NCBI GenBank assembly: GCA_002007745.1
Contig: CP019882.1
Location: 992,001-1,056,000 of the forward strand
Origin: Mycolicibacterium litorale
GTDB taxonomy: Bacteria > Actinomycetota > Actinomycetes > Mycobacteriales > Mycobacteriaceae
Direction of reading: 5' to 3'
Length of the DNA stretch: 64,000 bases
Shown piece after piece: positions 1 through 8,319 of this stretch (within the stretch, counting starts at the first letter, position 1; the number at the start of each line of letters is the position of its first letter). The notes under the pieces are model-generated. The model was not told where the DNA came from. It did not search any database and saw only the letters and a list, made by a program, of their open reading frames with translations. The position numbers and the translations under genes are program-made.

Positions 1-163
1 GTCGCCCGCTGTCGACACTGCGCAGACACCAGTCGTAGTTGTTGACCCACCGCCGGTCGCGGTAGGTGCCGTCATTGGAACGGATGCACAACACCGGATG
101 GGGATAGGTGTCGTTGACACCCACCTGCCACTCGGAGACGTCGGCGTAGAGGGTATCGGCCAC
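1..163 (-). CDS. partial GH25-type lysozyme/muramidase-like protein (5' end only)
   Basis: Only the first 54 or so codons lie in the window; the gene continues past base 1. The reverse strand reads from GTG at 163 and contains DVSEWQ, the opening motif typical of GH25 muramidase-like proteins, followed by SNDGTYRD. An in-frame GTG at 172 is an alternative start, but the AGGGTGG element lies about 6 bases before the 163 start. Related proteins occur in mycobacteria and as phage lysins. A peptidoglycan-hydrolase role is inferred from the motif alone, because the catalytic remainder is not visible. Confidence 0.5.
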   Translation of the reverse strand, partial: MADTLYADVSEWQVGVNDTYPHPVLCIRSNDGTYRDRRWVNNYDWCLRSVDSGR

Positions 164-235
164 GAATTCCACCCTGCCACGAGGAAATCGGAGTTGTTTG
201 CGCGCGAGGGCGAGGAACGTATGTCAATCTGACGT

Positions 236-1591
236 ATGCGTAAATTACGGCGGTTGGTTGTGGCTCTGGTAGCGATGCTCAGCGCGATCGTCCTCGGCGT
301 CGCCTCGGTCATCACCTCGGCGATTTCACTCGCCGCGACCACCGCGCTCATCGTCCCCGGCACCGGCACTCCGGATGCTGATGCCGTCACCAACTTCACA
401 ACCAATGTGCAGACCTATTACCTTGGCGGCACGTCCTGCGTGGCGCCGACCTGCGTGCTGGAAGGGATCCCGTATCCGGCGTCGCTGTGGCCCGTGGTGG
501 GCGGTCTGGCTGCACCCAAGTGGGACAAGTCCGTCGCTACCGGCGTCGGCCACCTGAACAGTGCCTTGATCGACACCCTCGTTGCCGGAACCGACCCCAT
601 CGTCATCTTCGGCTTCTCACAAGGCGCTGCGGTGGTGTCCAACGAGATCACCAACCTGCTCACCCTCGACCCGTCCATCAAGAACCGGCTCGAGGTGGTC
701 GTCGCCGGCAACCCGGACCGCCCCAATGGGGGCATCTGGACCCGACTCGGCCCGCTGAGCCACATCCCCTTCCTCGATGTCGAGACCGGGGATGCGACGC
801 CAACCGACACCGGTGGCGTTCCAGGCGGCTTTCCGGTCACCGACATCGCCTTTGAATACGACCCCGTCGGCGACGCGCCCGCCTACCCACTGAACCTGCT
901 TGCCACCGTCAACGCGGTCATGGGTCTGGTCTTCATCCACACTACGTACATCGCACCCAACAGCAAGACCAGCCCAGCCGCTCTGCCCGATGGATACACG
1001 TCGGCAGAGCTTGCGGCACAACTGGATCCAACGCAGCACCCGGAGAACTTCCAGTACTACAACAACACGACCTACGTCACCATCCCCACCAAGATCCTGC
1101 CGATCATGCAGCCGTTGGTGCTCCTGGGCGCGGCCACCGGAACCAGTGCGGTCACCACACCTATCGTCGACCTGCTGTCACCGGCGCTGCGCGTTCTGAT
1201 CGACACCGGTTACGACCGCTCCACCAATCCCGGCGTCGACGCGCCGTTCCGGTTGATCCCACGGGTCAATCCCGTGCAGGTGGCCGCCGACTTTGTTGCG
1301 GCGGTCGGCCAGGGGATCAGCCAGGCGGTCGAGGACATCAAGACCGGTGCCACCGTGCCGGCCGCAGCGGCGGCACCTGCGCCCGACGTCACGCCGGATG
1401 CCGCCTCGGCCGACGTCATCAGCTCGGGCCGAACTGTTCGGCGGTCCACCTCGACGGTCAAAACGCCGCCGGCTGGAGCCGTGGCGCGATCGGTTGCCGC
1501 GTCGCATCAGGCGACACGTGATGCCGGCGCATCGCCGTCCCGGTCTGCGCACCGCACGCCGGCACATCGCGGCGCGCGCGACGCCGGCTAG
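236..1591 (+). CDS. PE-PPE-domain serine hydrolase, exported
   Basis: This 451-residue protein has a basic N-terminus and a hydrophobic segment (residues about 7-35) that looks like an uncleaved or Sec-type signal. The PE-PPE domain (alpha/beta serine hydrolase fold) follows directly, starting at LIVPGTGTPDA. The nucleophile elbow GFSQGA places the catalytic serine at Ser128, and the downstream block GNPDRPNGG is typical of the family. There is no N-terminal PE or PPE module; the domain stands alone behind a signal, as in many PE-PPE proteins of fast growers. The last 100 or so residues are Ala/Pro/Arg-rich low complexity. Such domains act on short acyl esters in the cell envelope; the substrate is unknown. 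The gene converges on the MBL hydrolase with a 14-base gap. Confidence 0.85.
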   Translation: MRKLRRLVVALVAMLSAIVLGVASVITSAISLAATTALIVPGTGTPDADAVTNFTTNVQTYYLGGTSCVAPTCVLEGIPYPASLWPVVGGLAAPKWDKSVATGVGHLNSALIDTLVAGTDPIVIFGFSQGAAVVSNEITNLLTLDPSIKNRLEVVVAGNPDRPNGGIWTRLGPLSHIPFLDVETGDATPTDTGGVPGGFPVTDIAFEYDPVGDAPAYPLNLLATVNAVMGLVFIHTTYIAPNSKTSPAALPDGYTSAELAAQLDPTQHPENFQYYNNTTYVTIPTKILPIMQPLVLLGAATGTSAVTTPIVDLLSPALRVLIDTGYDRSTNPGVDAPFRLIPRVNPVQVAADFVAAVGQGISQAVEDIKTGATVPAAAAAPAPDVTPDAASADVISSGRTVRRSTSTVKTPPAGAVARSVAASHQATRDAGASPSRSAHRTPAHRGARDAG

Positions 1592-1605
1592 GCACTCGAT
1601 CGGCG

Positions 1606-2322
1606 TCAGCCACCCATCAGCGTGCGCCACTGGTCCAGATTGGACGCCTTGTACACGTAGTTGGTGCGCTTGACTTCCGAGAGGGTGGCGCTGGGCTGGA
1701 TGGAATACCAGTGGCCGGGAAACACCGTCGGGTCACCGGACAACGCCGCCAGCTGCTGCAGGCTGCGGAACATGTCATCGACGTCCCCGCCGGGAAAGTC
1801 GGTGCGTCCGCAGCCGTCGAGGAACAGGGTGTCCCCGGCGACCAGGCGTCCGTCGAGCAGGAAGCACTGGCTGCCCGGGGTGTGGCCGGGGGTGTGCAAC
1901 AGCTCGATGTCGACGGCACCGACGCTGACCTTGTCGCCGTGCTCGTGCGCCGTCAGGTCGGTCATCGGAATACCGGTGACCCGGGAAACCCACAGCGCCT
2001 CATGGGTGTTGACGTGGATGGGCACCTCTACCCGCTCCAGAAGCTCGGCCAGGCCCTTGAGTGTGAACCCCATCATCGAGCCGCCGACGTGGTCGGGGTG
2101 GTGGTGGGTGACCAGAACGCCGGACAGGCGCATGCCGTCGGCTTCGAGCGCGTCGATCAGGTCGCCGGCGGCGTAGGCCGGATCGACCACCACCGCCTCG
2201 CCGGTCTCCCGGTCACCGATGAGGTAGGCGAAGTTGCGCATCTGCTGCGCCATCATGTCGCCGGCGGCGAAGTCCCGGCCGGACAGCAGCTGACGGAAAT
2301 ACAGGCGGTCGTCTGACGGCAT
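1606..2322 (-). CDS. MBL-fold metallo-hydrolase, glyoxalase II-like
   Basis: The 238-residue protein carries the metallo-beta-lactamase signature THHHPDHVGG with metal ligands His73, His75, Asp77 and His78. HTPGHTPGS and the late FPGHW motif supply further ligands. The fold hydrolyses thioesters such as S-lactoyl-glutathione; mycobacteria lack glutathione, so a mycothiol-linked substrate is more likely (inference). Position and orientation match Rv0634c of M. tuberculosis, annotated as a possible glyoxalase II. It is divergent from the tRNA-Thr/tRNA-Met/rpmG block. ATG at 2322 is the natural start. Confidence 0.85.
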   Translation of the reverse strand: MPSDDRLYFRQLLSGRDFAAGDMMAQQMRNFAYLIGDRETGEAVVVDPAYAAGDLIDALEADGMRLSGVLVTHHHPDHVGGSMMGFTLKGLAELLERVEVPIHVNTHEALWVSRVTGIPMTDLTAHEHGDKVSVGAVDIELLHTPGHTPGSQCFLLDGRLVAGDTLFLDGCGRTDFPGGDVDDMFRSLQQLAALSGDPTVFPGHWYSIQPSATLSEVKRTNYVYKASNLDQWRTLMGG

Positions 2323-2373
2323 GGCTCCACAGTATGCGTCCGACCGGCGCGTTTCGCCGCCTCGACGTGCGGT

Positions 2374-2403
2374 TTGGCTGAGCCCTGTCGCAGGCTGTAC
2401 CCT
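2374..2403 (+). promoter_or_regulatory. predicted sigma-A type promoter for the tRNA-Thr/tRNA-Met/rpmG unit
   Basis: A TTGGCT -35 element (2374-2379) and a TACCCT -10 element (2398-2403) are separated by 18 bases. They lie about 40 bases upstream of the mature tRNA-Thr 5' end and downstream of the divergent hydrolase start. This is pattern matching only. Confidence 0.45.
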
Positions 2404-2444
2404 CTTTAAGGCCCACGGTGCGAGCGATTCACGCTGCGGGTCAG

Positions 2445-2517
2445 GCCCCCTTAGCTCAGTCGGCAGAGCGTTTCCATGGTAAGGAAAAGGTCAACGGTTC
2501 GATTCCGTTAGGGGGCT
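2445..2517 (+). tRNA. thrT: tRNA-Thr(GGT)
   Basis: The 73-base cloverleaf has acceptor GCCCCCT pairing with AGGGGGC, a D-arm starting TAGCTCAG, the anticodon stem TTTCC/GGAAA around loop ATGGTAA (anticodon GGT), and a T-arm with GGTTCGATTCC. CCA is not encoded. A tRNA-Thr followed by tRNA-Met ahead of rpmG is also the M. tuberculosis order. Confidence 0.95.
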
Positions 2518-2579
2518 CGGTGGACACTTCGGACCTCTTGGCCGACCTCTGGTCCCGAGTTCCGGACGATGGCTATCGG

Positions 2580-2653
2580 GGCGGTGTAGCTCAGCTGGTT
2601 AGAGCGCACGACTCATAATCGTGAGGTCGGGAGATCGAGCCTCCCCACCGCTA
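2580..2653 (+). tRNA. metT: tRNA-Met(CAT)
   Basis: The 74-base cloverleaf has acceptor GGCGGTG with CACCGCT (first pair G-U), D-arm TAGCTCAGCTGG, anticodon stem CACGA/TCGTG around loop CTCATAA (anticodon CAT), and T-stem GGGAG/CTCCC. The G-U first pair is a paired end, unlike the mismatch typical of initiator tRNAs, so elongator Met is the better call. Confidence 0.93.
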
Positions 2654-2693
2654 CAGGTAGAAACAAACGAGATCGTGAAAGAAGGCAACGGAC

Positions 2694-2861
2694 GTGGCCT
2701 CCAGTACTGACGTACGGCCGAAGATCACTTTGGCCTGCGAGGTGTGCAAGCACCGCAACTACATCACCAAGAAGAACCGCCGCAACGACCCCGACCGGCT
2801 CGAGCTGAAGAAGTTCTGCCCGAACTGCAGCAAGCACCAGCCGCACAAAGAGTCCCGCTGA
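2694..2861 (+). CDS. rpmG: 50S ribosomal protein L33 (55 aa)
   Basis: This short GTG-start gene encodes 55 residues with the L33 core [20 protein letters not shown]. Two CxxC pairs (CEVC and CPNC) make it the zinc-binding form of L33. It sits 40 bases after tRNA-Met with GAAAGAAGG upstream as ribosome-binding sequence. It corresponds to rpmG2 upstream of the had genes in M. tuberculosis. Mycobacteria usually carry a second, zinc-free L33 elsewhere that replaces this form under zinc limitation; nothing in this window shows zinc control. Confidence 0.95.
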   Translation: MASSTDVRPKITLACEVCKHRNYITKKNRRNDPDRLELKKFCPNCSKHQPHKESR

Positions 2862-2926
2862 TCTGGTCCGGCCGTCTTTCGACGGTCGGCGAGAAGTGCT
2901 GAGGTTGACTAGGTAGGTTCTGCGCT

Positions 2927-3406
2927 GTGGCTTTGTCCAAAGGTTTGGTCGGAACGCACTACCGCTATCCCGACTACTACTTGGTGGAGCGCGAGAAGAT
3001 CCGCGAGCATGCCGCCGCCGTGAAGAACGAGGACCGGTCGTTCTTCTCCGACGAAGCAGCCGCCGAACTCGGCTACGGCGCGGTGTTGGCCCCCCTGACC
3101 TTCATCAGCATCTTCAGCTACACCGCCCAGTCGGCCTTCTTCGCCGACTCCAACATCGGTATCACCGACAAGCAGATCGTCCAGGTGGACCAGGTGTTGA
3201 AGTTCCTCAAGCCGATCCAGGCCGGCGACAAGATCTACTGCGACGTGTACGTGCACGACGTCAGGCAGGCGCACGGTACCGACATCATCGTCACCAAGAA
3301 CGTCATCAGCAACCAGGATGGCGAGGTACTACAGGAGACCTACACGACGCTGGCCGGGCGGAGTGAGGAAGACGGAGAGAGTGGCTTCAACGATGGCACT
3401 GCGTGA
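2927..3406 (+). CDS. hadA: (3R)-hydroxyacyl-ACP dehydratase subunit HadA
   Basis: This 159-residue hot-dog-fold protein (GTG start, AGGTAGG upstream) has the N-terminal MaoC-like dehydratase features GTHYRYPDYYLVEREKIREH and the substrate-channel segment APLTFISIF. HadA pairs with HadB; HadA supplies acyl-chain binding and lacks the catalytic D-x4-H motif. The complex dehydrates 3-hydroxyacyl-ACP in the FAS-II cycle that builds meromycolic acids. Its stop codon overlaps the hadB start by 14 bases, so translation is probably coupled. Order and length match M. tuberculosis Rv0635. Confidence 0.95.
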   Translation: MALSKGLVGTHYRYPDYYLVEREKIREHAAAVKNEDRSFFSDEAAAELGYGAVLAPLTFISIFSYTAQSAFFADSNIGITDKQIVQVDQVLKFLKPIQAGDKIYCDVYVHDVRQAHGTDIIVTKNVISNQDGEVLQETYTTLAGRSEEDGESGFNDGTA

Positions 3407-3821
3407 GTTCAGTTCGATCAAGGTGGGGGAGGAACTGCCCGAACGGGTCATCACCTTGACCCGCGCCGACCTGGTCAACTACGCCGGCGTTTCCGGCGAC
3501 CTCAACCCGATCCACTGGGACGACGAGATCGCCAAGCAGGTCGGCCTGGATACGGCGATCGCCCATGGCATGCTCACCATGGGCCTCGGTGGCGGCTACG
3601 TCACCTCCTGGGTCGGTGATCCGGGTGCGGTGAGCGAGTACAACGTGCGCTTCACCGCGATCGTGCCGGTGCCCAACGACGGCGTCGGCGCCGAGATCGT
3701 CTTCACCGGCAAGGTGAAGTCCGCCGATCCCGAGACCAAGACCGTGACGATCGCCCTGACCGCCACGACCGGAGGGAAGAAGATCTTCGGTCGCGCCGTC
3801 GCAATTGCGAAGTTGGCATAA
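3393..3821 (+). CDS. hadB: (3R)-hydroxyacyl-ACP dehydratase catalytic subunit HadB
   Basis: The 142-residue protein starts at ATG 3393, inside the end of hadA; this gives the same length as the M. tuberculosis protein. It carries the hydratase-2 motif SGDLNPIH with the catalytic pair Asp36 and His41, then HGMLTMG. It is the shared catalytic subunit of the HadAB and HadBC heterodimers of mycolic-acid FAS-II. A longer in-frame reading from 3318 is possible but lies entirely inside hadA and has no homology logic. Confidence 0.95.
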   Translation: MALREFSSIKVGEELPERVITLTRADLVNYAGVSGDLNPIHWDDEIAKQVGLDTAIAHGMLTMGLGGGYVTSWVGDPGAVSEYNVRFTAIVPVPNDGVGAEIVFTGKVKSADPETKTVTIALTATTGGKKIFGRAVAIAKLA

Positions 3822-3823
3822 CC

Positions 3824-4336
3824 ATGGCTTTGAAAACTGACATCCGCGGAATGATCTGGGAGTACCCGGACACGTTTGTGGTGGGTCGCGAGCAGATCCG
3901 CCAGTATGCGAACTCGGTGAAGGCCACCGACCCGGCCTCCACCGACGAGAAGGCTGCCGCCGAACTGGGCCACTCCGGCCTGGTCGCGCCGCTGACCTTC
4001 ATGTCGATCCTCGCGGTGATGATTCAGCGGCACTTCTTCCAGCATGTGGACGTGGGCTTCGAGACCATGCAGATCGTGCAGGTCGACCAGAAGTTCAAGT
4101 TTTACCGTCCGATCGTCGAAGGTGACGCGGTGCGCGGCACCATGCACATCGAATCGGTCGACGAGCGATTCGGCGCCGACATCGTCACCACCCGCAACGT
4201 CTTGGTCGACCAGCACGGCGAAGTCGTCATGGAGTCCTTCACCACGTTGATGGGCCACGAAGGCGACAACTCGATCTCGGCGGGCTGGGATCCCGAGACC
4301 GGTCAGGTGCTGCGCAAGCCCGTCACCCACGACTGA
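3824..4336 (+). CDS. hadC: (3R)-hydroxyacyl-ACP dehydratase subunit HadC
   Basis: A 170-residue paralogue of HadA (shared blocks: YPD-VV-REQI at the start, LVAPLTFMSIL in the middle, VQVDQKFKFYRPI after it). It begins 2 bases after the hadB stop, so the three genes are one operon. HadBC acts later in meromycolate elongation on longer or modified chains. Like HadA it lacks the catalytic Asp/His pair and depends on HadB. Confidence 0.94.
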   Translation: MALKTDIRGMIWEYPDTFVVGREQIRQYANSVKATDPASTDEKAAAELGHSGLVAPLTFMSILAVMIQRHFFQHVDVGFETMQIVQVDQKFKFYRPIVEGDAVRGTMHIESVDERFGADIVTTRNVLVDQHGEVVMESFTTLMGHEGDNSISAGWDPETGQVLRKPVTHD

Positions 4337-4352
4337 CGGGCTCGACCGCGGA

Positions 4353-4383
4353 TTAACACCTGCCCGGTGTGCCGTTGTACACT
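4353..4383 (+). promoter_or_regulatory. weak candidate promoter for tRNA-Trp/secE/nusG
   Basis: TTAACA (4353-4358) and TACACT (4378-4383) are separated by 19 bases and sit just after the hadC stop, about 120 bases ahead of tRNA-Trp. The -10 match is good but the spacing is long. Confidence 0.3.
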
Positions 4384-4502
4384 CGGACCTCGGGGTTTTC
4401 CCACGTAAGCGCGCTGTCCGTCGGTTCGGGTTGACCGAGCGGGGAGCGCGCGAGTTATGTGGGGGACTCCACGCGCAGGCTGGCCTGCCGCGGCAGTAAC
4501 AG

Positions 4503-4575
<73 letters not shown>

Positions 4576-4664
4576 CTCAACTGAATAGGTAATGGTGGAC
4601 ACTGGAAGGTGGACACCGGGTTGGGGTACACAGCCCAGATGGACTCGACACGAAGGAGCATGCG

Positions 4665-5120
4665 GTGAGCGACGAGCGCGACAGTGCTGACGCCGCAGGC
4701 GACGACGGCACCTTGGCTGGCACCCTGGCTGGCACCGAGGACACCACCGGCGGCCAGACCGTCGTCGTGACCCGGCCCGCGCGTCCCACCGGCAAGCGGA
4801 CCCGCCGTGCCGGGGCCACCGCCCTCGCCGAGCCGGAAGAAGTCGAATCGACCGCCGAGGAACTCGGTGTTGAGGAGACGTCGGACAAGAAGCGCAAAGC
4901 CAAGAAGAAGACGCGCACCGGCCCGTCGCGCAACCCGATCGCGTTCGTCTGGAACTACCTGAAGCAGGTCGTTGCCGAGCTGCGGAAGGTGATCTGGCCC
5001 AACCGTAAGCAGATGGTCAGCTACACCACCGTGGTGCTGCTGTTCCTGGCCTTCATGGTGGCGCTGATCGGCGGCGTCGACTTCGGCCTGGCCAGGCTGG
5101 TGCTGTGGGTGTTCGGCTAG
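4665..5120 (+). CDS. secE: preprotein translocase subunit SecE
   Basis: The 151-residue protein starts at GTG 4665, behind GAAGGAG. The first 90 residues are acidic/basic low complexity rich in Thr, Ala and Lys, which is typical of the actinobacterial extension. The conserved SecE core follows: FVWNYLKQVVAELRKVIWP, then one C-terminal transmembrane helix (about residues 125-149). SecE clamps SecY in the SecYEG channel. The gene is 32 bases upstream of nusG, the universal secE-nusG-rplK-rplA order. Confidence 0.95.
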   Translation: MSDERDSADAAGDDGTLAGTLAGTEDTTGGQTVVVTRPARPTGKRTRRAGATALAEPEEVESTAEELGVEETSDKKRKAKKKTRTGPSRNPIAFVWNYLKQVVAELRKVIWPNRKQMVSYTTVVLLFLAFMVALIGGVDFGLARLVLWVFG

Positions 5121-5137
5121 CGAACGCTGACGTTTAG

Positions 5138-5947
<810 letters not shown>

Positions 5948-5984
5948 TCGCCTCCGGCGATCACTAGAAAGGAAAGAACCCCGA

Positions 5985-6413
5985 ATGGCCCCCAAGAAAA
6001 AGGTCACCGGGCTGATCAAGCTGCAGATCCAGGCCGGGCAGGCCAACCCCGCCCCGCCGGTCGGCCCTGCGCTCGGCCAGCACGGTGTCAACATCATGGA
6101 GTTTTGCAAGGCGTACAACGCCGCGACGGAGAACCAGCGCGGCAACGTCATCCCCGTGGAGATCACCGTCTACGAGGACCGCAGCTTCACCTTCGCGCTG
6201 AAGACCCCGCCCGCCGCCCGGATGCTGCTCAAGGCCGCCGGCGTGCAGAAGGGTTCGGCCGAGCCGCACAAGACCAAGGTTGCCAAGGTGACCTGGGACC
6301 AGGTGCGCGAGATCGCCGAAACCAAGAAGGAAGATCTCAACGCCAACGACATCGACGCCGCTGCCAAGATCATCGCCGGCACCGCCCGGTCGATGGGCAT
6401 CACTGTCGAGTAG
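5985..6413 (+). CDS. rplK: 50S ribosomal protein L11
   Basis: A 142-residue L11 with the N-terminal domain ([20 protein letters not shown]) and the C-terminal rRNA-binding domain ending [19 protein letters not shown]. It forms the GTPase-associated centre on 23S rRNA with L10/L12. AGAAAGGA precedes the ATG. It is 37 bases after nusG and cotranscription with rplA is expected. Confidence 0.97.
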   Translation: MAPKKKVTGLIKLQIQAGQANPAPPVGPALGQHGVNIMEFCKAYNAATENQRGNVIPVEITVYEDRSFTFALKTPPAARMLLKAAGVQKGSAEPHKTKVAKVTWDQVREIAETKKEDLNANDIDAAAKIIAGTARSMGITVE

Positions 6414-6499
6414 TTAGTTCGGCGCCGCATGGGTGGCGCCGATCCGTGGGAGAGCCCGCTTCGGCTCGCAACCACGACCTCTGAAATCAGGAGATACCA

Positions 6500-7210
6500 A
6501 TGAGCAAGACCAGCAAGGCATACCGCGAAGCCGCCGAGAAGGTGGATCGCACCAAGCTCTACACCCCGCTCGAGGCGGCCAAGCTCGCCAAGGAGACCTC
6601 ATCGAAGAAGCAGGACGCGACCGTCGAGGTGGCGATCCGGCTGGGCGTTGACCCCCGCAAGGCCGACCAGATGGTCCGCGGCACCGTCAACCTGCCCAAC
6701 GGCACCGGTAAGACCGCCCGGGTCGCGGTGTTCGCGGTCGGCGAGAAGGCCGAGCAGGCCATCGCCGCCGGCGCCGACGTCGTCGGCAGTGACGACCTGA
6801 TCGAGAAGATCCAGGGCGGCTTCCTGGACTTCGACGCCGCGATCGCGACGCCGGATCAGATGGCCAAGGTGGGGCGCATCGCCCGCGTGCTGGGCCCGCG
6901 CGGCCTGATGCCGAACCCCAAGACCGGTACCGTCACCCCCGACGTGACCAAGGCGATCACCGACATCAAGGGCGGCAAGATCAACTTCCGCGTCGACAAG
7001 CAGGCCAACCTGCACTTCGTGATCGGCAAGGCGTCGTTCGACGAGAAGAAGCTCGCCGAGAACTACGGTGCCGCCCTCGATGAGGTGCTGCGGGCCAAGC
7101 CGTCCTCATCGAAGGGCCGCTACCTGAAGAAGATCACCGTGTCGACGACCACCGGCCCGGGCATCCCGGTCGATCCGGCTGTCACGCGGAACTTCACCGA
7201 AGAGGCGTAA
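6500..7210 (+). CDS. rplA: 50S ribosomal protein L1
   Basis: A 236-residue L1 with the family blocks [18 protein letters not shown] and [15 protein letters not shown]. It binds the L1 stalk of 23S rRNA and in many bacteria represses its own operon. It is the last gene of the secE-nusG-rplKA block; the 86-base gap before it may hold the L1 target but I could not fold it reliably. A strong hairpin follows 12 bases after the stop. Confidence 0.97.
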   Translation: MSKTSKAYREAAEKVDRTKLYTPLEAAKLAKETSSKKQDATVEVAIRLGVDPRKADQMVRGTVNLPNGTGKTARVAVFAVGEKAEQAIAAGADVVGSDDLIEKIQGGFLDFDAAIATPDQMAKVGRIARVLGPRGLMPNPKTGTVTPDVTKAITDIKGGKINFRVDKQANLHFVIGKASFDEKKLAENYGAALDEVLRAKPSSSKGRYLKKITVSTTTGPGIPVDPAVTRNFTEEA

Positions 7211-7222
7211 CGCTTTTCGCTC

Positions 7223-7254
7223 AAGTGGCCACCTACTGCGGTAGGTGGCCACTT
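7223..7254. terminator. intrinsic terminator shared by rplA and the convergent EEP gene
   Basis: Perfect 14-bp arms AAGTGGCCACCTAC (7223-7236) and its complement (7241-7254) enclose a 4-base loop. It lies 12 bases after the rplA stop and 6 bases after the stop of the opposing gene, so it probably serves both. There is no long T-run, as usual in mycobacteria. Confidence 0.85.
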
Positions 7255-7259
7255 GTCGT

Positions 7260-8249
7260 TCACGACGCGGTCGGGTCGACCGGCACCTGGACGGTGGTCA
7301 GCAGCGCACGGTGGTCCGAACCCGGGACAGTGATGGTTCGGACCGACGATGCGGCCGCATTATGGGTCAGGACATGATCGATCGTGATGAGTGGCGGATA
7401 CCAGGTGTCTGAAGGATAAGTCGGTGCGAAGCCCGACCCGGTCTGTTCCACGGCATCACGGTAGCCGTCGGTGAGCAGGTCTCGGAATTGACGCATGTCG
7501 GGAGTGCTGTTGTAGTCACCGCCGACGATCACCGCGCCTGGGCCGGCGATGCGATTGAATGTGCGCAGCTGGGCCTTTGCGCCGGCCATCCCAATTCGCC
7601 AGTCACCGACTGTATTGCGTTCACCTGCGACCGGTGAGTAGGCGTGCACGCTTGCCAGCACCGGATCGAAGCGCACACCGGGAATGTTGAGCCGCGCTGC
7701 GGGCATCCTGACCCGCCGATGCCGCGGAACCGACAGGATGGTGAGGGGATAGCGGCTCCACATTCCGACGCCGCCAGCTCCCGGACCAGGCAGAAGGTGC
7801 GAGTAGGGGAACGTCTTCTTGATGCCGGCACGCTTGAGTCGCCGAACCTCTTCGGGTGTCAGCTCTGCCACGGTGATCACGTCTGCGTTGTTGTTGGCAA
7901 GTGCGACCAGGAAGGCCGGATCCGCTTGTCCCTTACGCAGATTCGAGGAAAGAACCCGTAGCTCGATATGCGGTGCGGTATCAACCGGTCTGCCGAGGTA
8001 ATACCACGGCACTTGTACCGTGAGGGACACCACCGAGACCACCACAGCAGCAACTGCCAGAATGGCCTGCTTGCGCCGGGCAGCCAGCATGGCGCCGAAG
8101 ACGCCTCCCAGGAACACGTATGGGGATCCGACCGCCAACACCAGCGCGGGCATGGTGGTGATCGGCCGAATGCGCGCGATCAAGGCGAGCACCACAAAGA
8201 CCAGAAGTAGTGCGCTCAGCAGCGTCGGCAGAACGTGCCTGACGGCCAT
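7260..8249 (-). CDS. membrane-anchored endonuclease/exonuclease/phosphatase (EEP) family protein
   Basis: Three hydrophobic helices fill the first 90 or so residues. They are followed by an EEP-superfamily catalytic domain with LSSNLRKGQ, DVITVAELTPEE (metal-binding Glu), GGDYNST and a final GSDHRALL (catalytic Asp-His). This architecture (N-terminal TM plus periplasmic EEP) is frequent in actinobacteria; substrates may be phosphodiesters or phospholipids. ATG at 8249 is preferred; an in-frame TTG at 8300 would add 17 polar residues. It is the last gene of a three-gene minus-strand run with the sugar transferase and the tyrosine phosphatase. An EPS role is only suggested by this position. Confidence 0.75.
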   Translation of the reverse strand: MAVRHVLPTLLSALLLVFVVLALIARIRPITTMPALVLAVGSPYVFLGGVFGAMLAARRKQAILAVAAVVVSVVSLTVQVPWYYLGRPVDTAPHIELRVLSSNLRKGQADPAFLVALANNNADVITVAELTPEEVRRLKRAGIKKTFPYSHLLPGPGAGGVGMWSRYPLTILSVPRHRRVRMPAARLNIPGVRFDPVLASVHAYSPVAGERNTVGDWRIGMAGAKAQLRTFNRIAGPGAVIVGGDYNSTPDMRQFRDLLTDGYRDAVEQTGSGFAPTYPSDTWYPPLITIDHVLTHNAAASSVRTITVPGSDHRALLTTVQVPVDPTAS

Positions 8250-8319
8250 CGAACGGTGCGCTTTGCCGTGGTCCCGCAAATGGTCAGAGCTTACCGGCAA
8301 GTCTGCGGCGCACGCAGCC

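Noticed and set aside
3318-3392. Longer N-terminus for HadB
   Set aside because: Lies within hadA; ATG 3393 gives the family length of 142 residues.
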